This document shows positions 7,134 through 16,769 of a DNA stretch of 64,000 nt, one piece after another. Made by a program: the position numbers and the translations under genes. Each line of letters begins with the position of its first letter. Positions within the stretch are counted from its first letter, which is position 1. This stretch comes from Candidatus Proelusimicrobium excrementi (lineage in GTDB: Bacteria; Elusimicrobiota; Elusimicrobia; Elusimicrobiales; Elusimicrobiaceae), in NCBI GenBank assembly GCA_934643455.1, contig CAKUBV010000006.1, positions 1 to 64,000 on the forward strand. The letters run 5' to 3'. The notes beneath the pieces were generated by a model. That model did no database searches and was not told the origin of the DNA. It saw nothing but the letters and a program-made list of their open reading frames with translations.

Positions 7134-8879
7134 TTAATTAAATAAGTTTGAAAGGCTCCTGCTTTGCGATTCTTCCTTAAGTTTGGCGATAAACTCATCG
7201 AGTTTTACGCCTTCAATGTTCTTGCCGCTTCTAAGGCGGACGGTTACCGTATTTTCAGAGGCTTCCTTCGCGCCGATTATGACGGTATACGGGACTTTTT
7301 CCAAGTGGGCCTGGCGGATTTTCGCGCCAAGCTTTTCCCCTCTGTCGTCAAGTTCCGGCCTTAAACCGGCGGCTGTAAGCTTTTCGCAGACTTCTTTGGC
7401 GTAAGGTGCTTGGGCGTCGGTCAAAGTAAGCACTTTTACCTGCACCGGGGCAAGCCACAGCGGGAAAACGCCTGCGTAATGCTCAATTAAAATACCGATA
7501 AACCTTTCCACTGAACCGAGCATGGCTCTGTGAACCATAAGCGGGCGTTTGCGGCCTTCCGGCGCAACGTAGGTTATATCAAAGCGTTCGGGCAGGTTAA
7601 AATCAAACTGTATCGTTGAAAGCTGCCACGGACGGCCGATCGCGTCGATAAGTTTTATATCGATTTTAGGGCCGTAGAAAGCCGCTTCCCCGGCGTGTGC
7701 CGTATAGGGAATATTATTGTGTTTAAGCACGTCTTCCAAAGCGGCTTGCGCGCGGTGCCAGTCTTCGGACTTGCCGGTATAATTCTCGGGATGTTTTTCG
7801 TCCCAAGTGGAAAGTTCCACTTTGAATTTTTCAAAACCGAAAGTCTTCATAATGTGCATGGCGAAGTTAAAACAATCCTGAACTTCCTTTTCTATCTGTT
7901 CGGGGGCGCAGAAAATGTGTCCGTCGTCCTGAGTAAAGCCCCTCACCCTTAAAAGCCCGTGCATTACGCCGGAGCGTTCATAGCGGTAAACCGTGCCGAG
8001 TTCAAAAAGACGCAGAGGCAAATCTCTGTAGCTTCTCAAAGCGGTATTATATACGGCTATATGGAAAGGGCAGTTCATAGGTTTAAGCTGATATTTCTGT
8101 TCGTCTACTTCTATCGGCTTGAACATACTGTCGTTATAAAAATTGGCGTGGCCGGATTTCTGCCATAAGTGAAGGCGCGCTATATGCGGCGTGGTTACAA
8201 TCCCGTAGCCGCGTTTTAAATTTTCGTCTTTGATCCAGTCTTCCAGCACTTTTCTGAGCATACCGCCCTTGGGCAGCCAAAGTACAAGGCCGGGGCCGAC
8301 GTCGTCGTTAATGTTAAAAAGCTGCAATTCCGCGCCCAGTTTGCGGTGATCGCGTTTGGCGGCTTCTTCCTGCTGTTTGATATAGGCTTTAAGCTCGTCT
8401 TTGGTTTCAAAAGCGATGCCGTATATGCGCTGCATCTGCGGGCGTTTTTCGTCGCCGCGCCAATATGCGCCGGCCGTATGCGTAAGTTTAAAATTGTTTA
8501 CCGCGCCGGTGTTTTCCACGTGAGGGCCGCGACACAAATCGGTAAAAGAACCGTTTGTATATACGCTGATTTCGCCGTCAGGCAGTTCGGAAATAAGCTC
8601 CACTTTAAAATCCTCGCCTTTGCTCTTAAACAAAGCTTCGGCTTCGGCCTTGCTCACTTCTTTGCGAACGAAAGGCTGTTTGGATTTTATAATCTGCTTC
8701 ATTTTGTCTTCAATGGTTTTTAAATCTTCCGGAGTGAATTTATGGTCCGATAAAAAATCATAATAAAAGCCGTTTTCAATCGCGGGGCCTATGCCCAGTT
8801 TAGTGCCGGGGAAAAGCTCCTGCACGGCGGCGGCGAGAATATGCGAACAGGAATGACGCTTCGTTTCAATATTTTCCAT
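7134..8879 (-). CDS. thrS: threonyl-tRNA synthetase lacking the N-terminal TGS domain
   Basis: A 581-residue class II synthetase that charges tRNA-Thr. It begins directly with the editing-type SAD domain (HSCSHILAAAV near residue 8, whose histidines belong to the deacylation site). The first ~60 residues (TGS) of the usual ~640-residue enzyme are absent. The catalytic core carries motif 2 (RYERSGVMHG...RVRGFTQDD), the zinc ligands in MNCPFH and HAGEAAF, and motif 3 (VHRAMLGSVERF). The C-terminal ~100 residues are the anticodon-binding domain. The start follows an RBS-like AGAGGT, and no earlier in-frame start is available that would add a TGS domain. It is divergent from the sulfatase gene, with a 92-base gap. 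Confidence 0.95.
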   Translation of the reverse strand: MENIETKRHSCSHILAAAVQELFPGTKLGIGPAIENGFYYDFLSDHKFTPEDLKTIEDKMKQIIKSKQPFVRKEVSKAEAEALFKSKGEDFKVELISELPDGEISVYTNGSFTDLCRGPHVENTGAVNNFKLTHTAGAYWRGDEKRPQMQRIYGIAFETKDELKAYIKQQEEAAKRDHRKLGAELQLFNINDDVGPGLVLWLPKGGMLRKVLEDWIKDENLKRGYGIVTTPHIARLHLWQKSGHANFYNDSMFKPIEVDEQKYQLKPMNCPFHIAVYNTALRSYRDLPLRLFELGTVYRYERSGVMHGLLRVRGFTQDDGHIFCAPEQIEKEVQDCFNFAMHIMKTFGFEKFKVELSTWDEKHPENYTGKSEDWHRAQAALEDVLKHNNIPYTAHAGEAAFYGPKIDIKLIDAIGRPWQLSTIQFDFNLPERFDITYVAPEGRKRPLMVHRAMLGSVERFIGILIEHYAGVFPLWLAPVQVKVLTLTDAQAPYAKEVCEKLTAAGLRPELDDRGEKLGAKIRQAHLEKVPYTVIIGAKEASENTVTVRLRSGKNIEGVKLDEFIAKLKEESQSRSLSNLFN

Positions 8880-8971
8880 AATTTACCTCTTGGCGGCCGA
8901 GTATGCCGCTTCTTACGTCTATTTACATTTTGTATAATTATTTTATCATTTTTTTATATAGCGGGGTAATT

Positions 8972-10741
8972 ATGTTTTCTTTCGTTAAAAAGTATCTTTC
9001 CTTGCTGAGGCAGGATTTTTGGCTTTTCGCTTTGCTTACGCTGCCCGGCATGATTTTCTATTTTACGGGCCTTTACCAGCTGGACGCTTTAACCTGGACA
9101 ACCTGCACCATAGGTGCTTTAAACAAATTTGCGGTTGAGTTCCTTACCATTTCAATAATAATAAGCCTGATACACGTTATGGGGTTTACCAAGGCGGGGG
9201 TCTTCGCTCTGGTTATGTTTTTGTATTACGTAACCATATCGGCCGACATAGTCCTGCTGGTTTATTTTAAGGAACGCTTCGGCGTAAAATATCTGATGAC
9301 TTTGGGCGGGGCGCAATATCAATTTTTATTGGATATACGCCTTATTTTATATTTGGTTTTCCTCTACATCTTCCCGTTCTTTGCCGTAAAGAATATGTGG
9401 CACAAACCTGGCAGGCACGCCAGCGCAAAAAGAATAGCCCTCTGTGCGGTGCTTTTGGCGCTTATTGCGGTAATTACGCCGCTTAACTTTATGAAAGGGG
9501 CGGATGTGTTCTTCGCCGAGCATTTAATGGATACCACGGCGGCGGGAATAATAAAAGAACTGATAGCCGATAAGCCTCAGTATAAAAAAACGGCCGAGCT
9601 TGAAGGCGCGGTAAAGGAAGAAGCCGATAAATACAATCTTTTTAAGCCCACGGCTTTTACCAATCAAAACACATATGACAGAATTATTTTGCTTACGACC
9701 GAGGCGTTTTCCAACAAATTCATAAAGAGTTTTAATCCGGCGATTCCCTCCGAAGCCAGCGATACTTTTGATACGCTTGTAACAGGCTATCCTTACGCTT
9801 CGCTTAAGTCGGTTACGCTTTCCACGCTGTACGGGCTGAGCGTGATTTTCTCCGGGCACCCAAACGCCGAACTCAGTTTTAACAATGATTATCCGCTTTC
9901 TCTGGTAAAAATACTGAAAGAAAAAGGCTTTAAAACCGTTTTTCTGCGCGGCGCGAACGAAGAATATATGAACGAACATATTATCCTTAAATCCGCCGGT
10001 TTTGAAGAAATTTACGGTGCAAAATATTTTGAGAGCAAACCCGAATACGCCCCCTACGTCGCATGGTGGGGCCTTACCGACAGGCGGCTTTTTGATTATG
10101 CAGTAAAATATCTTAAAGAACATAAAAACGACAAATTGTTTATGAATATTCTTACGGTGGATACGCACGTACCAACGGGCCGCAATGATTATTTGGGGCA
10201 GGAATATCCCCCCCTTACCGCGCCGGAAGACGGCGAGGATTTGCAAAATCTCTATGAGAGGCCTAATATGCCGCGCGCTTTCGGCAATTACAATTATGAT
10301 TTAAGCCTGTTTTTGGTGGCTTTGGACGAAGCCGAACTCCTTGACGACAGAACTTTGCTTATAATAACGGCCGATCATCCTTTCTTCGCCAATTTGGACA
10401 CCGGCGGTCTGTTTAAAAATTACCGCTCCGTTTTTGACGAAGTGCCAATGATATTTATATCACAAAAACCTATAAAGGAAACCGTCAGCCGGGATTCTTT
10501 CAAATCCCAGCAGGATATAGCGCCTACCATATTGGGCCTTGCCGGTATACCCGCGCCCAAAGGAATGTTCGGCCGCAGTATTTTTGAAAACACCCCCCGC
10601 ACGGTATTTAATATTAAAGATAATTATATCGCGGTCAAAAATGACGGCGGAACAAGATTCGTACCGTTAAATTCCTCAAAGAAAGAAGATAAAGCTTTGG
10701 TTTCCCTGTTATACACGGCTTTGACGGAAGAAGAAAAATAA
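8972..10741 (+). CDS. LtaS-like sulfatase-fold membrane enzyme (alkaline phosphatase superfamily)
   Basis: About 589 residues starting at 8972 (GGGG just upstream; an upstream in-frame start at 8903 would add only an untypical stretch). Five hydrophobic segments fill the first ~190 residues. The remainder is an extracytoplasmic sulfatase/phosphoglycerol-transferase domain. Metal and nucleophile motifs are visible: LLTTEAFSNKF (Thr as probable nucleophile), VDTHVP and ITADHP. Relatives transfer phosphoglycerol or phosphoethanolamine to membrane glycans or lipid A. In this Gram-negative context, modification of lipooligosaccharide or periplasmic glucan is more likely than lipoteichoic acid synthesis. 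A TATAAT lies about 40 bases upstream. Confidence 0.8.
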   Translation: MFSFVKKYLSLLRQDFWLFALLTLPGMIFYFTGLYQLDALTWTTCTIGALNKFAVEFLTISIIISLIHVMGFTKAGVFALVMFLYYVTISADIVLLVYFKERFGVKYLMTLGGAQYQFLLDIRLILYLVFLYIFPFFAVKNMWHKPGRHASAKRIALCAVLLALIAVITPLNFMKGADVFFAEHLMDTTAAGIIKELIADKPQYKKTAELEGAVKEEADKYNLFKPTAFTNQNTYDRIILLTTEAFSNKFIKSFNPAIPSEASDTFDTLVTGYPYASLKSVTLSTLYGLSVIFSGHPNAELSFNNDYPLSLVKILKEKGFKTVFLRGANEEYMNEHIILKSAGFEEIYGAKYFESKPEYAPYVAWWGLTDRRLFDYAVKYLKEHKNDKLFMNILTVDTHVPTGRNDYLGQEYPPLTAPEDGEDLQNLYERPNMPRAFGNYNYDLSLFLVALDEAELLDDRTLLIITADHPFFANLDTGGLFKNYRSVFDEVPMIFISQKPIKETVSRDSFKSQQDIAPTILGLAGIPAPKGMFGRSIFENTPRTVFNIKDNYIAVKNDGGTRFVPLNSSKKEDKALVSLLYTALTEEEK

Positions 10742-10764
10742 ACAGGGATTTCCTCGGATAAACG

Positions 10765-10791
10765 CCCCCGGTTAAGCCGGGGGTTTTATTT
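10765..10791 (+). terminator. terminator of the sulfatase-fold gene
   Basis: Stem CCCCCGG/CCGGGGG (10765-10783), then TTTTATTTT. Confidence 0.9.
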
Positions 10792-10929
10792 TAAACCGCC
10801 GCGAGTGCGAAATATCACGCGGGTCAAGCTGTGAAAGAATGCCAGCGGCTTGGTTTGTTGATTTTGGAGCTTAGCGCGAAAGGCTGTAACAAGCGTGATT
10901 TTTTAGCAGTGTGAGTATGAAAGCTGTGT

Positions 10930-11060
10930 GCTTTTTAAGATTTGGAGGAAATTTAAGTTTTGTTCTGATTGAGGTATACTTGCCGCTATGCGAGCGGAGC
11001 GAGCGAGGTATCCGAATGAAGAAAAAACTTAAATTTACCCAAATATTAAAAAGTGCTAAC
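10930..11060 (+). repeat. LIR copy 6
   Basis: The arms AAATTTAAGTTTT and AAAACTTAAATTT are perfectly complementary. The centre is GCGAGC-gga-GCGAGC, which pairs as two GC pairs, a tandem G-A/A-G and two GC pairs. It sits between the sulfatase-fold gene and mrp, the only two same-strand rightward genes it separates. Confidence 0.85.
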
Positions 11061-11250
11061 CGCGAGCACGTAACATAGACCGAGTAAAAAACGAAACTTA
11101 GACCGGGTAAACGCATATCAGGGCCCGACGCACGACACGGAAAACGCAATAATATATCCGCCAATCCGCTTGACGCGCCCGGGCGGAATTATCCTAGGCT
11201 TCGCAAATGATATAATGAATGTAAATTATATTTATTAAGGAATATTTTAT

Positions 11251-12078
11251 ATGAGCGAAAATTGCAGTCACGATTGTGCGTCCTGCTCCCAAAACTGCGC
11301 AGAGCGGACGGAAATTCAAAAGTTTAAGCCTCACGCCAAAAGCCGCATAAAACACGTTATAGGCGTACTGAGCGGCAAAGGCGGAGTAGGCAAAAGTTTG
11401 GTAAGCGGGCTTTTGGCTTCCGCCATGGCGAAAAAAGGTTTTAAATGCGGCGTTTTGGACGCCGACATTACCGGCCCTTCCATACCCAAAATATTCGGCA
11501 TAAAAGAAAAGGCCGAAGCCTCGGCCGAAGGCGACGGCATTTTGCCGGCGCAGGCGAAAAACGGGGTAAAGGTAATGTCCTTAAATTTACTGCTCGAACA
11601 TGAAAACGACCCCGTAATCTGGCGCGGAGCTTTGATAACTTCCGCGGTGGGGCAGTTCTGGACGGACGTAATATGGGGCGATTTGGATTATCTCTTTATT
11701 GATATGCCGCCCGGCACCGGCGACGTTACCATGACGGTGTTTCAGTCCTTGCCTATAGACGGCGTTATTATAGTCACTTCCCCGCAGCAGCTTGTCGGAA
11801 TGATAGTAGACAAAGCCGTAAAAATGGCGGAAAAAATGGACGTTAAAGTGCTTGGCCTTGTGGAAAACATGAGTTATTTCAAATGCCCGGACTGCGGCAA
11901 GGAAACGGAACTTTTCGGCAAGAGCCGCCTTTACGAAACAGCCGGAGAGTTCAATATTTCCCCGGCGGTAAAGCTGCCGCTTGATCCGGCCGTGGCAAAA
12001 GCCTGCGACGAGGGCAGAGTTTTTGACGTGGAAGAACCCGCTTTGGAAGCCTTGGTAAACAAAATAGCTTCAAGGTAA
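11251..12078 (+). CDS. mrp: Mrp/NBP35-family iron-sulfur carrier ATPase
   Basis: 275 residues. A short N-terminal cluster-binding segment has cysteines at positions 5, 9, 12 and 16. It is followed by the P-loop GKGGVGKS (about residues 39-46), the Mrp signature around DMPPGTGDVTMT (about 151-162), and a C-terminal CPDC pair near residue 211 that holds a bridging [4Fe-4S] cluster in the dimer. The family assembles or transfers iron-sulfur clusters to apoproteins in the cytoplasm. N-terminal cysteine motifs of this type are common in anaerobes. A TATAAT at about 11210 provides a promoter. The gene stands alone. Confidence 0.92.
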   Translation: MSENCSHDCASCSQNCAERTEIQKFKPHAKSRIKHVIGVLSGKGGVGKSLVSGLLASAMAKKGFKCGVLDADITGPSIPKIFGIKEKAEASAEGDGILPAQAKNGVKVMSLNLLLEHENDPVIWRGALITSAVGQFWTDVIWGDLDYLFIDMPPGTGDVTMTVFQSLPIDGVIIVTSPQQLVGMIVDKAVKMAEKMDVKVLGLVENMSYFKCPDCGKETELFGKSRLYETAGEFNISPAVKLPLDPAVAKACDEGRVFDVEEPALEALVNKIASR

Positions 12079-12099
12079 AAAGCGGTTTTAAAAAGTTTT

Positions 12100-12130
12100 A
12101 CGGACGGGCCCTAAAAAGCCCGTCCGTCTT
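12100..12130. terminator. hairpin between convergent mrp and efflux operon
   Basis: Stem GGACGGGC/GCCCGTCC between two converging genes. T runs are weak on both sides, so it is only a probable bidirectional terminator. Confidence 0.55.
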
Positions 12131-12133
12131 CGT

Positions 12134-13246
12134 CTAATTCAGCTTTGATCTGAAATTTTTATAAGCCGCGCTGCAAGTTATAAGGCAGATAACCGCAAGT
12201 ATAGCGCAGTACTGCCAAAAATAAACCAGATCCCCGCCTTTAAGCATTATTCCGCGGAAGTTGACCACGGAATACATCATAGGGTTAAGATAACAAAGCC
12301 AGCGGAAACTTTCGGGAATATTCGCCACCGGGAAAAACACCCCGGAAAGCAATATCGCCGGCATCAAAAAGAGAACGTTGCCCATCATAGCCTGCTGCTG
12401 CGTTTTGGCGGCCGTGGAAAGGAGCGTAGCCACGCCAAGGGCGGAAATAATAAGCAAAGAACCAGTAACGAAAATCTGCCACAGGTGTCCCCTGAACGGC
12501 ACGCCGAAAAATACCGCCCCTATAAAAAATATGGCGAAGATTATCACAAGACCGATTATAAAATAAGGCAAAGTTTTGCCCAAAAGTATTTCGGCCGCGC
12601 TCGCCGGAGAAGCTATTAATTTTTCCATCGTGCCGGTTTCCTTTTCCTTGGTTATGGCCATACTGCAGACAACCAGCATTACCAAAAAAGTGGACATTAC
12701 CATTAAAGCCGGAATCATAAAATCGGTCGTATCCATATAATGGTTGAACATTACCCTTGTATCCAGCTCTATAAACCCGGCGGATAAATTATAGCCTTTT
12801 GCGGCGGCGGCAGCGGCCACTATTTGCTTTACGTAGCCGTCAACCTGCTGGGCGCGCTGGGCGTTAATAGCGTTTACCAAAAGCTGTATCGGCGCGCCGT
12901 GCTCCAAGGCGTATTCAAAACCTTCTTTGGGGGCAACCAATACGGCTTCCGCCTTATTGCCCAGCAGTAAAGCCGAAGGATCTTCCACCTGCGCGCCGTT
13001 TACGCCTTCAACCTTTTTAAACCAGCCCGAAGCCAAAGCGTGCTCCGTTATCAGGCGGGCGGTGGGGCTTGGTTTAGAAACCACCAAAAACTCTATGTTT
13101 TTGACTTCGCTCGTCAAAGCCAGCCCGAACATCACGGTTTGCATTACCGGGATGAAAAATATGGCGACAATCATTTTTGGATCTCGCGTTATCTGTATAA
13201 ATTCTTTTTTGATGAAACCCGCCAAAGTTATTAATCTTATTTTCAT
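12134..13246 (-). CDS. ABC-2 type efflux permease (YbhR-like)
   Basis: 370 residues with the ABC-2 plan: an N-terminal membrane segment (about 25-45), a large periplasmic domain to about residue 170, then five membrane segments. The conserved region KEKETGTMEKLIASP precedes the second membrane block. It is the last gene of a seven-gene TetR-led operon and overlaps its paralogue upstream by 4 bases. The two permeases probably form a heterodimer driven by the two ATPases of the operon. The substrate is unknown; drug or bile-type amphiphile export is inferred from the family. Confidence 0.88.
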   Translation of the reverse strand: MKIRLITLAGFIKKEFIQITRDPKMIVAIFFIPVMQTVMFGLALTSEVKNIEFLVVSKPSPTARLITEHALASGWFKKVEGVNGAQVEDPSALLLGNKAEAVLVAPKEGFEYALEHGAPIQLLVNAINAQRAQQVDGYVKQIVAAAAAAKGYNLSAGFIELDTRVMFNHYMDTTDFMIPALMVMSTFLVMLVVCSMAITKEKETGTMEKLIASPASAAEILLGKTLPYFIIGLVIIFAIFFIGAVFFGVPFRGHLWQIFVTGSLLIISALGVATLLSTAAKTQQQAMMGNVLFLMPAILLSGVFFPVANIPESFRWLCYLNPMMYSVVNFRGIMLKGGDLVYFWQYCAILAVICLITCSAAYKNFRSKLN

Positions 13247-14391
13247 GGTTCCACATCCGTTTTAAATTTGAGTACGGCCAGCGTTATCATAACCGCCGCA
13301 AAAATTATTATGCACGTAAAGGCCAAACCAAGCGCGCCCAAGCCGGCGTCGCTCAGAAACAAGCTTCGGCTTATCTGCAAAAACCACCTTTGCGGGAAAA
13401 GCATGGTAAAGTATCTGAAAAACGCCGGCATATTTTCTATCGGGAAGATAAACCCCGAGAAAATAAAAGAAGGCAAAAGCCCGACCGCAAAAGCGAACTG
13501 TATCGCGCTTTGCTGAGTGCGCGTTACAACGGATATCAAAAGCCCCAAAGCCAAAGCGCCCGTTATATATACCGCACAGGCGAACATATATAAAACGAAA
13601 CTGCCCGCAAAAGGTATTTTAAAAGCCAATATGGCAAGCACGAAAACGAGTAAAATATCAAAGAAAGTCAAAAGGAAATACGGCGCAAGTTTGCCCAATA
13701 CTATTTCCGCCGGACGCACCGGCGTGGAAAGCAAAAGCTCCATAGAGCCGTTTTCCCACTCTTTGGCAACGGTGAGAGCCGTAAGCACTATAGACAAAAA
13801 ACCTATAATTACCGTATTTAAAGCCGGCACTATAAACCAGCGGCTGTTAAGCTCGGGATTAAATAAAAAGCGCGTGCGGATATTGCCGGCCAAAGCCGCA
13901 CCGGCGGCGACTTCCGGCGGAGCCTCTTTATTAATACGCGAGAAAACCTGATTTGTCTTTTGCACCGCTCCGCCCATATAATTAAGCATTATCGAAGCTC
14001 GGGTATTGTCGCTTCCGTCAATTAAAAGCTGGGCTTTGCCCGGTTTGCTCAAATCCCCGCGGGAAACATCCCGCCCGAAGCCTTTTTTGATAAACAAAAT
14101 CCCCGCGCTGTCGTTTTTGTTTACGGCGTCTTCCGCTTCCAGCTGGCCGTGAAGCGCAAGCAAATCAAAGTAGCCGGAAGAGGCTATTTCCTGCAAAAAG
14201 CGTCTTGAAGCGGGAGTTTGGTCATTATCGCGCACCTTAAGCGGCATATGTTTGTAATCCAAGTCTATGATAAAGCCGAACAAATATACAAAAACCAAAG
14301 GCAGTATCAGCGCGACGGCAAGGGTAAAAGGATCCCTCATAATATGCTTATATTCCTTAACTACTATTGAGTATACGCGTTTAAAATTCAT
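13243..14391 (-). CDS. ABC-2 type efflux permease (YbhS-like)
   Basis: 382 residues with the same topology as its downstream neighbour and the matching conserved block KEWENGSMELLLSTPVRPAE (about residues 215-234). The N-terminal segment is followed by a ~150-residue periplasmic domain and five membrane spans. It overlaps the ATPase gene upstream and the second permease downstream by 4 bases each, so all are translationally coupled. Confidence 0.88.
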   Translation of the reverse strand: MNFKRVYSIVVKEYKHIMRDPFTLAVALILPLVFVYLFGFIIDLDYKHMPLKVRDNDQTPASRRFLQEIASSGYFDLLALHGQLEAEDAVNKNDSAGILFIKKGFGRDVSRGDLSKPGKAQLLIDGSDNTRASIMLNYMGGAVQKTNQVFSRINKEAPPEVAAGAALAGNIRTRFLFNPELNSRWFIVPALNTVIIGFLSIVLTALTVAKEWENGSMELLLSTPVRPAEIVLGKLAPYFLLTFFDILLVFVLAILAFKIPFAGSFVLYMFACAVYITGALALGLLISVVTRTQQSAIQFAFAVGLLPSFIFSGFIFPIENMPAFFRYFTMLFPQRWFLQISRSLFLSDAGLGALGLAFTCIIIFAAVMITLAVLKFKTDVEP

Positions 14392-15332
14392 TTTTCGCCC
14401 CCTTCCAAGGCCCCGCCCCTTTTTAAAGCTTTTAAGAAAACATCGTCCAAAGTTGGTTCTATTTCTTTATAATCAAAGTTTTCTTTGTTTTTATCGGCGA
14501 ATTTTTTGAAACTTTCAAAATTATCGGGGGAAACCCTCAAATTCGCCCCGAATACCGCGCTCATGCCGATATTAAGCGCGTCAAATTCCGCCTTTACGGC
14601 AGGCAAAACGCCCGGCTTAAGCATGGTAAGTTCAAGCGGGTTCTGCTTAAAGAAAGTCTTTTTAAGCCCATCGGGAGTATCAAAAGCTATTATGCGGCCT
14701 TTATCCATAAGTACTATGCGGCTGCAATATTCCGCTTCGTCCATATAGTGCGTAGTTACGAAAACGGTTTTCCCGCCGGCGGCAAGCTTTTGTATAAGCC
14801 GCCAAAAATCCCGCCGCGCCGCCGGAGAAGTGCCTGCCGTAGGCTCATCTAGGAAAATAAGGTCCGGGTCATGCAGTAAAGCGGCGCAAAGGGCTATTAT
14901 CTGCTTAACTCCGCCGGAAAGATTTTTTACCGCACCGGGAATATCGTGATCCATGCCGATAAATTTAAAAAGTTTCTCAGAGCGTTTTTCCACGGCCTCT
15001 TCCCGCATACCGTACAAACTGCCGGCAAAGGACATATTTTCCTTAACGGTTAAATCCGGGTAAAGCGTAAATTTCTGCGACATATACCCTATATGCGGCT
15101 TAAGCACCGCCGTGGAAACGGAAACATCCCGCCCGTTTACCAGCACCCGCCCGGAAGTCGGGTTCAAAATGCCGCATATGGTGCGTATGGTCGTAGTCTT
15201 GCCGGCCCCGTTGGCCCCAAGAAAACCGAATATTTCCCCCTTCTTTACGGAAAAGGATATCCCGTCTACGGCTTTAAATTTGCCGAAGGCCACGGTAAGA
15301 TCTTTAACTTCTATGATATTATTTGTCGTCAT
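14388..15332 (-). CDS. ABC transporter ATP-binding protein (efflux operon, second ATPase)
   Basis: About 314 residues from ATG 15332, which overlaps the stop of the previous gene by 14 bases; a TTG six codons earlier is the alternative. Walker A is GANGAGKTT, the signature LSGGVKQ, and Walker B LIFLDEPTAGTSPAARR. The last ~85 residues form the regulatory tail typical of CcmA/DrrA-type ATPases. It supplies energy to the ABC-2 permeases and is coupled to them by a 4-base overlap. Confidence 0.9.
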   Translation of the reverse strand: MTTNNIIEVKDLTVAFGKFKAVDGISFSVKKGEIFGFLGANGAGKTTTIRTICGILNPTSGRVLVNGRDVSVSTAVLKPHIGYMSQKFTLYPDLTVKENMSFAGSLYGMREEAVEKRSEKLFKFIGMDHDIPGAVKNLSGGVKQIIALCAALLHDPDLIFLDEPTAGTSPAARRDFWRLIQKLAAGGKTVFVTTHYMDEAEYCSRIVLMDKGRIIAFDTPDGLKKTFFKQNPLELTMLKPGVLPAVKAEFDALNIGMSAVFGANLRVSPDNFESFKKFADKNKENFDYKEIEPTLDDVFLKALKRGGALEGGEK

Positions 15333-16041
15333 GTAAAAATATATCCGCAAAATTGGTTACTTTAAATTCTTTCATAAGTTTTTCCGGCGCGCCGGAGGCA
15401 AGCATACGGCCCTTTTCCAATATATGAACTTTATAACATCGCTGAGCCTCGTCCATATAAGAAGTGTTTACGATAACCGTCATATCATCACCGGCATATT
15501 TATAAACCAAATCCCACAGCTGCTGGCGGCTTACGGGATCCACGCCGATTGTCGGCTCGTCAAGAAGCAAAAGGCGCGGCCGGTTTAAAAGCACGCACAT
15601 AAGCCCAAGCTTTTTATACATCCCGCCGGAAAGCTTCCCTGCGGGCCGCCCTTTAAAAGGGGCCATGCCCGTTGCATTGAAAAGTTCTTCCGCACGCGGC
15701 TCAAAATCCTTTTGTTTTATGGCGTATAAATCACGGAAAAATTCCAAATGCTCCATGCAGCTTAAATCAGGGTAAAGGCTGGGCTCCTGCGGGAAATAGC
15801 CTAAAAAAGATTTGGCTTTCCCGGCGGAAAGTTCATCCCCGCTTAAAAAATATTCCGCGCGGCCGCTTTCGGGATGCAAAAGCCCGGCGACGATACGCAT
15901 AAGCGTCGTCTTACCCGCGCCGTTAGGGCCTATTACGCCGTGCACTTTTCCGGCTTCAAAAACGGTGCTTACGCCGTCAAGCGCAAGCGTAACGCCCATA
16001 TGCTTGAGGATATTTTCGGCCTTAACCGACAAAGCTTCCAT
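15319..16041 (-). CDS. ABC transporter ATP-binding protein (efflux operon, first ATPase)
   Basis: 240 residues. Walker A is GPNGAGKTT (about 37-45), the signature LSGGMYKK (about 137), Walker B LLLLDEPTIGVD (about 158). In enterobacterial YbhF the two nucleotide-binding halves are fused in one chain; here they are two genes. It lies between the membrane-fusion protein gene (8-base gap) and the second ATPase. Confidence 0.9.
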   Translation of the reverse strand: MEALSVKAENILKHMGVTLALDGVSTVFEAGKVHGVIGPNGAGKTTLMRIVAGLLHPESGRAEYFLSGDELSAGKAKSFLGYFPQEPSLYPDLSCMEHLEFFRDLYAIKQKDFEPRAEELFNATGMAPFKGRPAGKLSGGMYKKLGLMCVLLNRPRLLLLDEPTIGVDPVSRQQLWDLVYKYAGDDMTVIVNTSYMDEAQRCYKVHILEKGRMLASGAPEKLMKEFKVTNFADIFLHDDK

Positions 16042-16049
16042 ACCGCCCC

Positions 16050-16769
16050 CTAAAAAGTTACCTCAAGCGTCATACCGGGTTTGAGGGTTAGATTTTCGTC
16101 GTTTTCAAAACGCGTCTTAACCCCGTAAACCAAACGCTCGCGTTCTTTGCGCGTTTGCACGTTTTTGGGCGTAAATTCGGCTTCGTCGTTTACGACGAGT
16201 ATCACCCCTTCAAAAGTTTTGCCGGCTTCAGGCAGATAGCCGCTTACTTTCATACCCGGCTTTAAAGAGGCAAGTTTATCGTGTTCCACATAAACCCAGG
16301 CGTCTATTTTGGAAAGATCCGCCACCGTAAACACCTTGCGCCCGGCCGCGGCGAATTCCCCCGGTTCATAATATCTGTAAAGCACTTTGCCGTCAATCGG
16401 GGAAGTTATTTTGCACCAGCTTTTATAAAGAGCGGCGTTATCATAGTTGCTTTTTTTAAGGTCGTAATTTTCCTTTGAGCCGGCCGTAGTTTTAAGCAGC
16501 TGTTCGGCGCGTTTAAACTCCCGCGCGGCGATGTCTTCCTTAATGGAAATTTCGCGGCAGTCAAACTCCGCAAGAAGCTGCCCTTTTGTTATTTTATCGC
16601 CCTCTTCCGCGTAAACGCTTTTGACGGTGTCGCTTATGCGGGCGGGCAAATCAACCTCCACGGCTTCCATTACGCCGCTGTAATTAAATTCCCCCTTTCT
16701 GAAAAACGAAAGGCTGACTATAACCAAAACAAGTAAAATCAATACTGCTGCAAAAATAATCTTTTTCAT
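16050..16769 (-). CDS. HlyD-family periplasmic adaptor (membrane fusion protein)
   Basis: 239 residues. One N-terminal membrane anchor (MKKIIFAAVLILLVLVIVSL) is followed by a biotinyl-lipoyl half (DLPARISDTVKSVYAEEGD), a short helical hairpin, the second lipoyl half (SPIDGKVLYRYYEPGEF) and a beta-barrel domain. It bridges the inner-membrane ABC-2 pump and the TolC-like channel. The hairpin is shorter than in HlyD itself, as in YbhG/YhiI-type adaptors. It starts at the base where the TolC gene ends. Confidence 0.9.
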   Translation of the reverse strand: MKKIIFAAVLILLVLVIVSLSFFRKGEFNYSGVMEAVEVDLPARISDTVKSVYAEEGDKITKGQLLAEFDCREISIKEDIAAREFKRAEQLLKTTAGSKENYDLKKSNYDNAALYKSWCKITSPIDGKVLYRYYEPGEFAAAGRKVFTVADLSKIDAWVYVEHDKLASLKPGMKVSGYLPEAGKTFEGVILVVNDEAEFTPKNVQTRKERERLVYGVKTRFENDENLTLKPGMTLEVTF

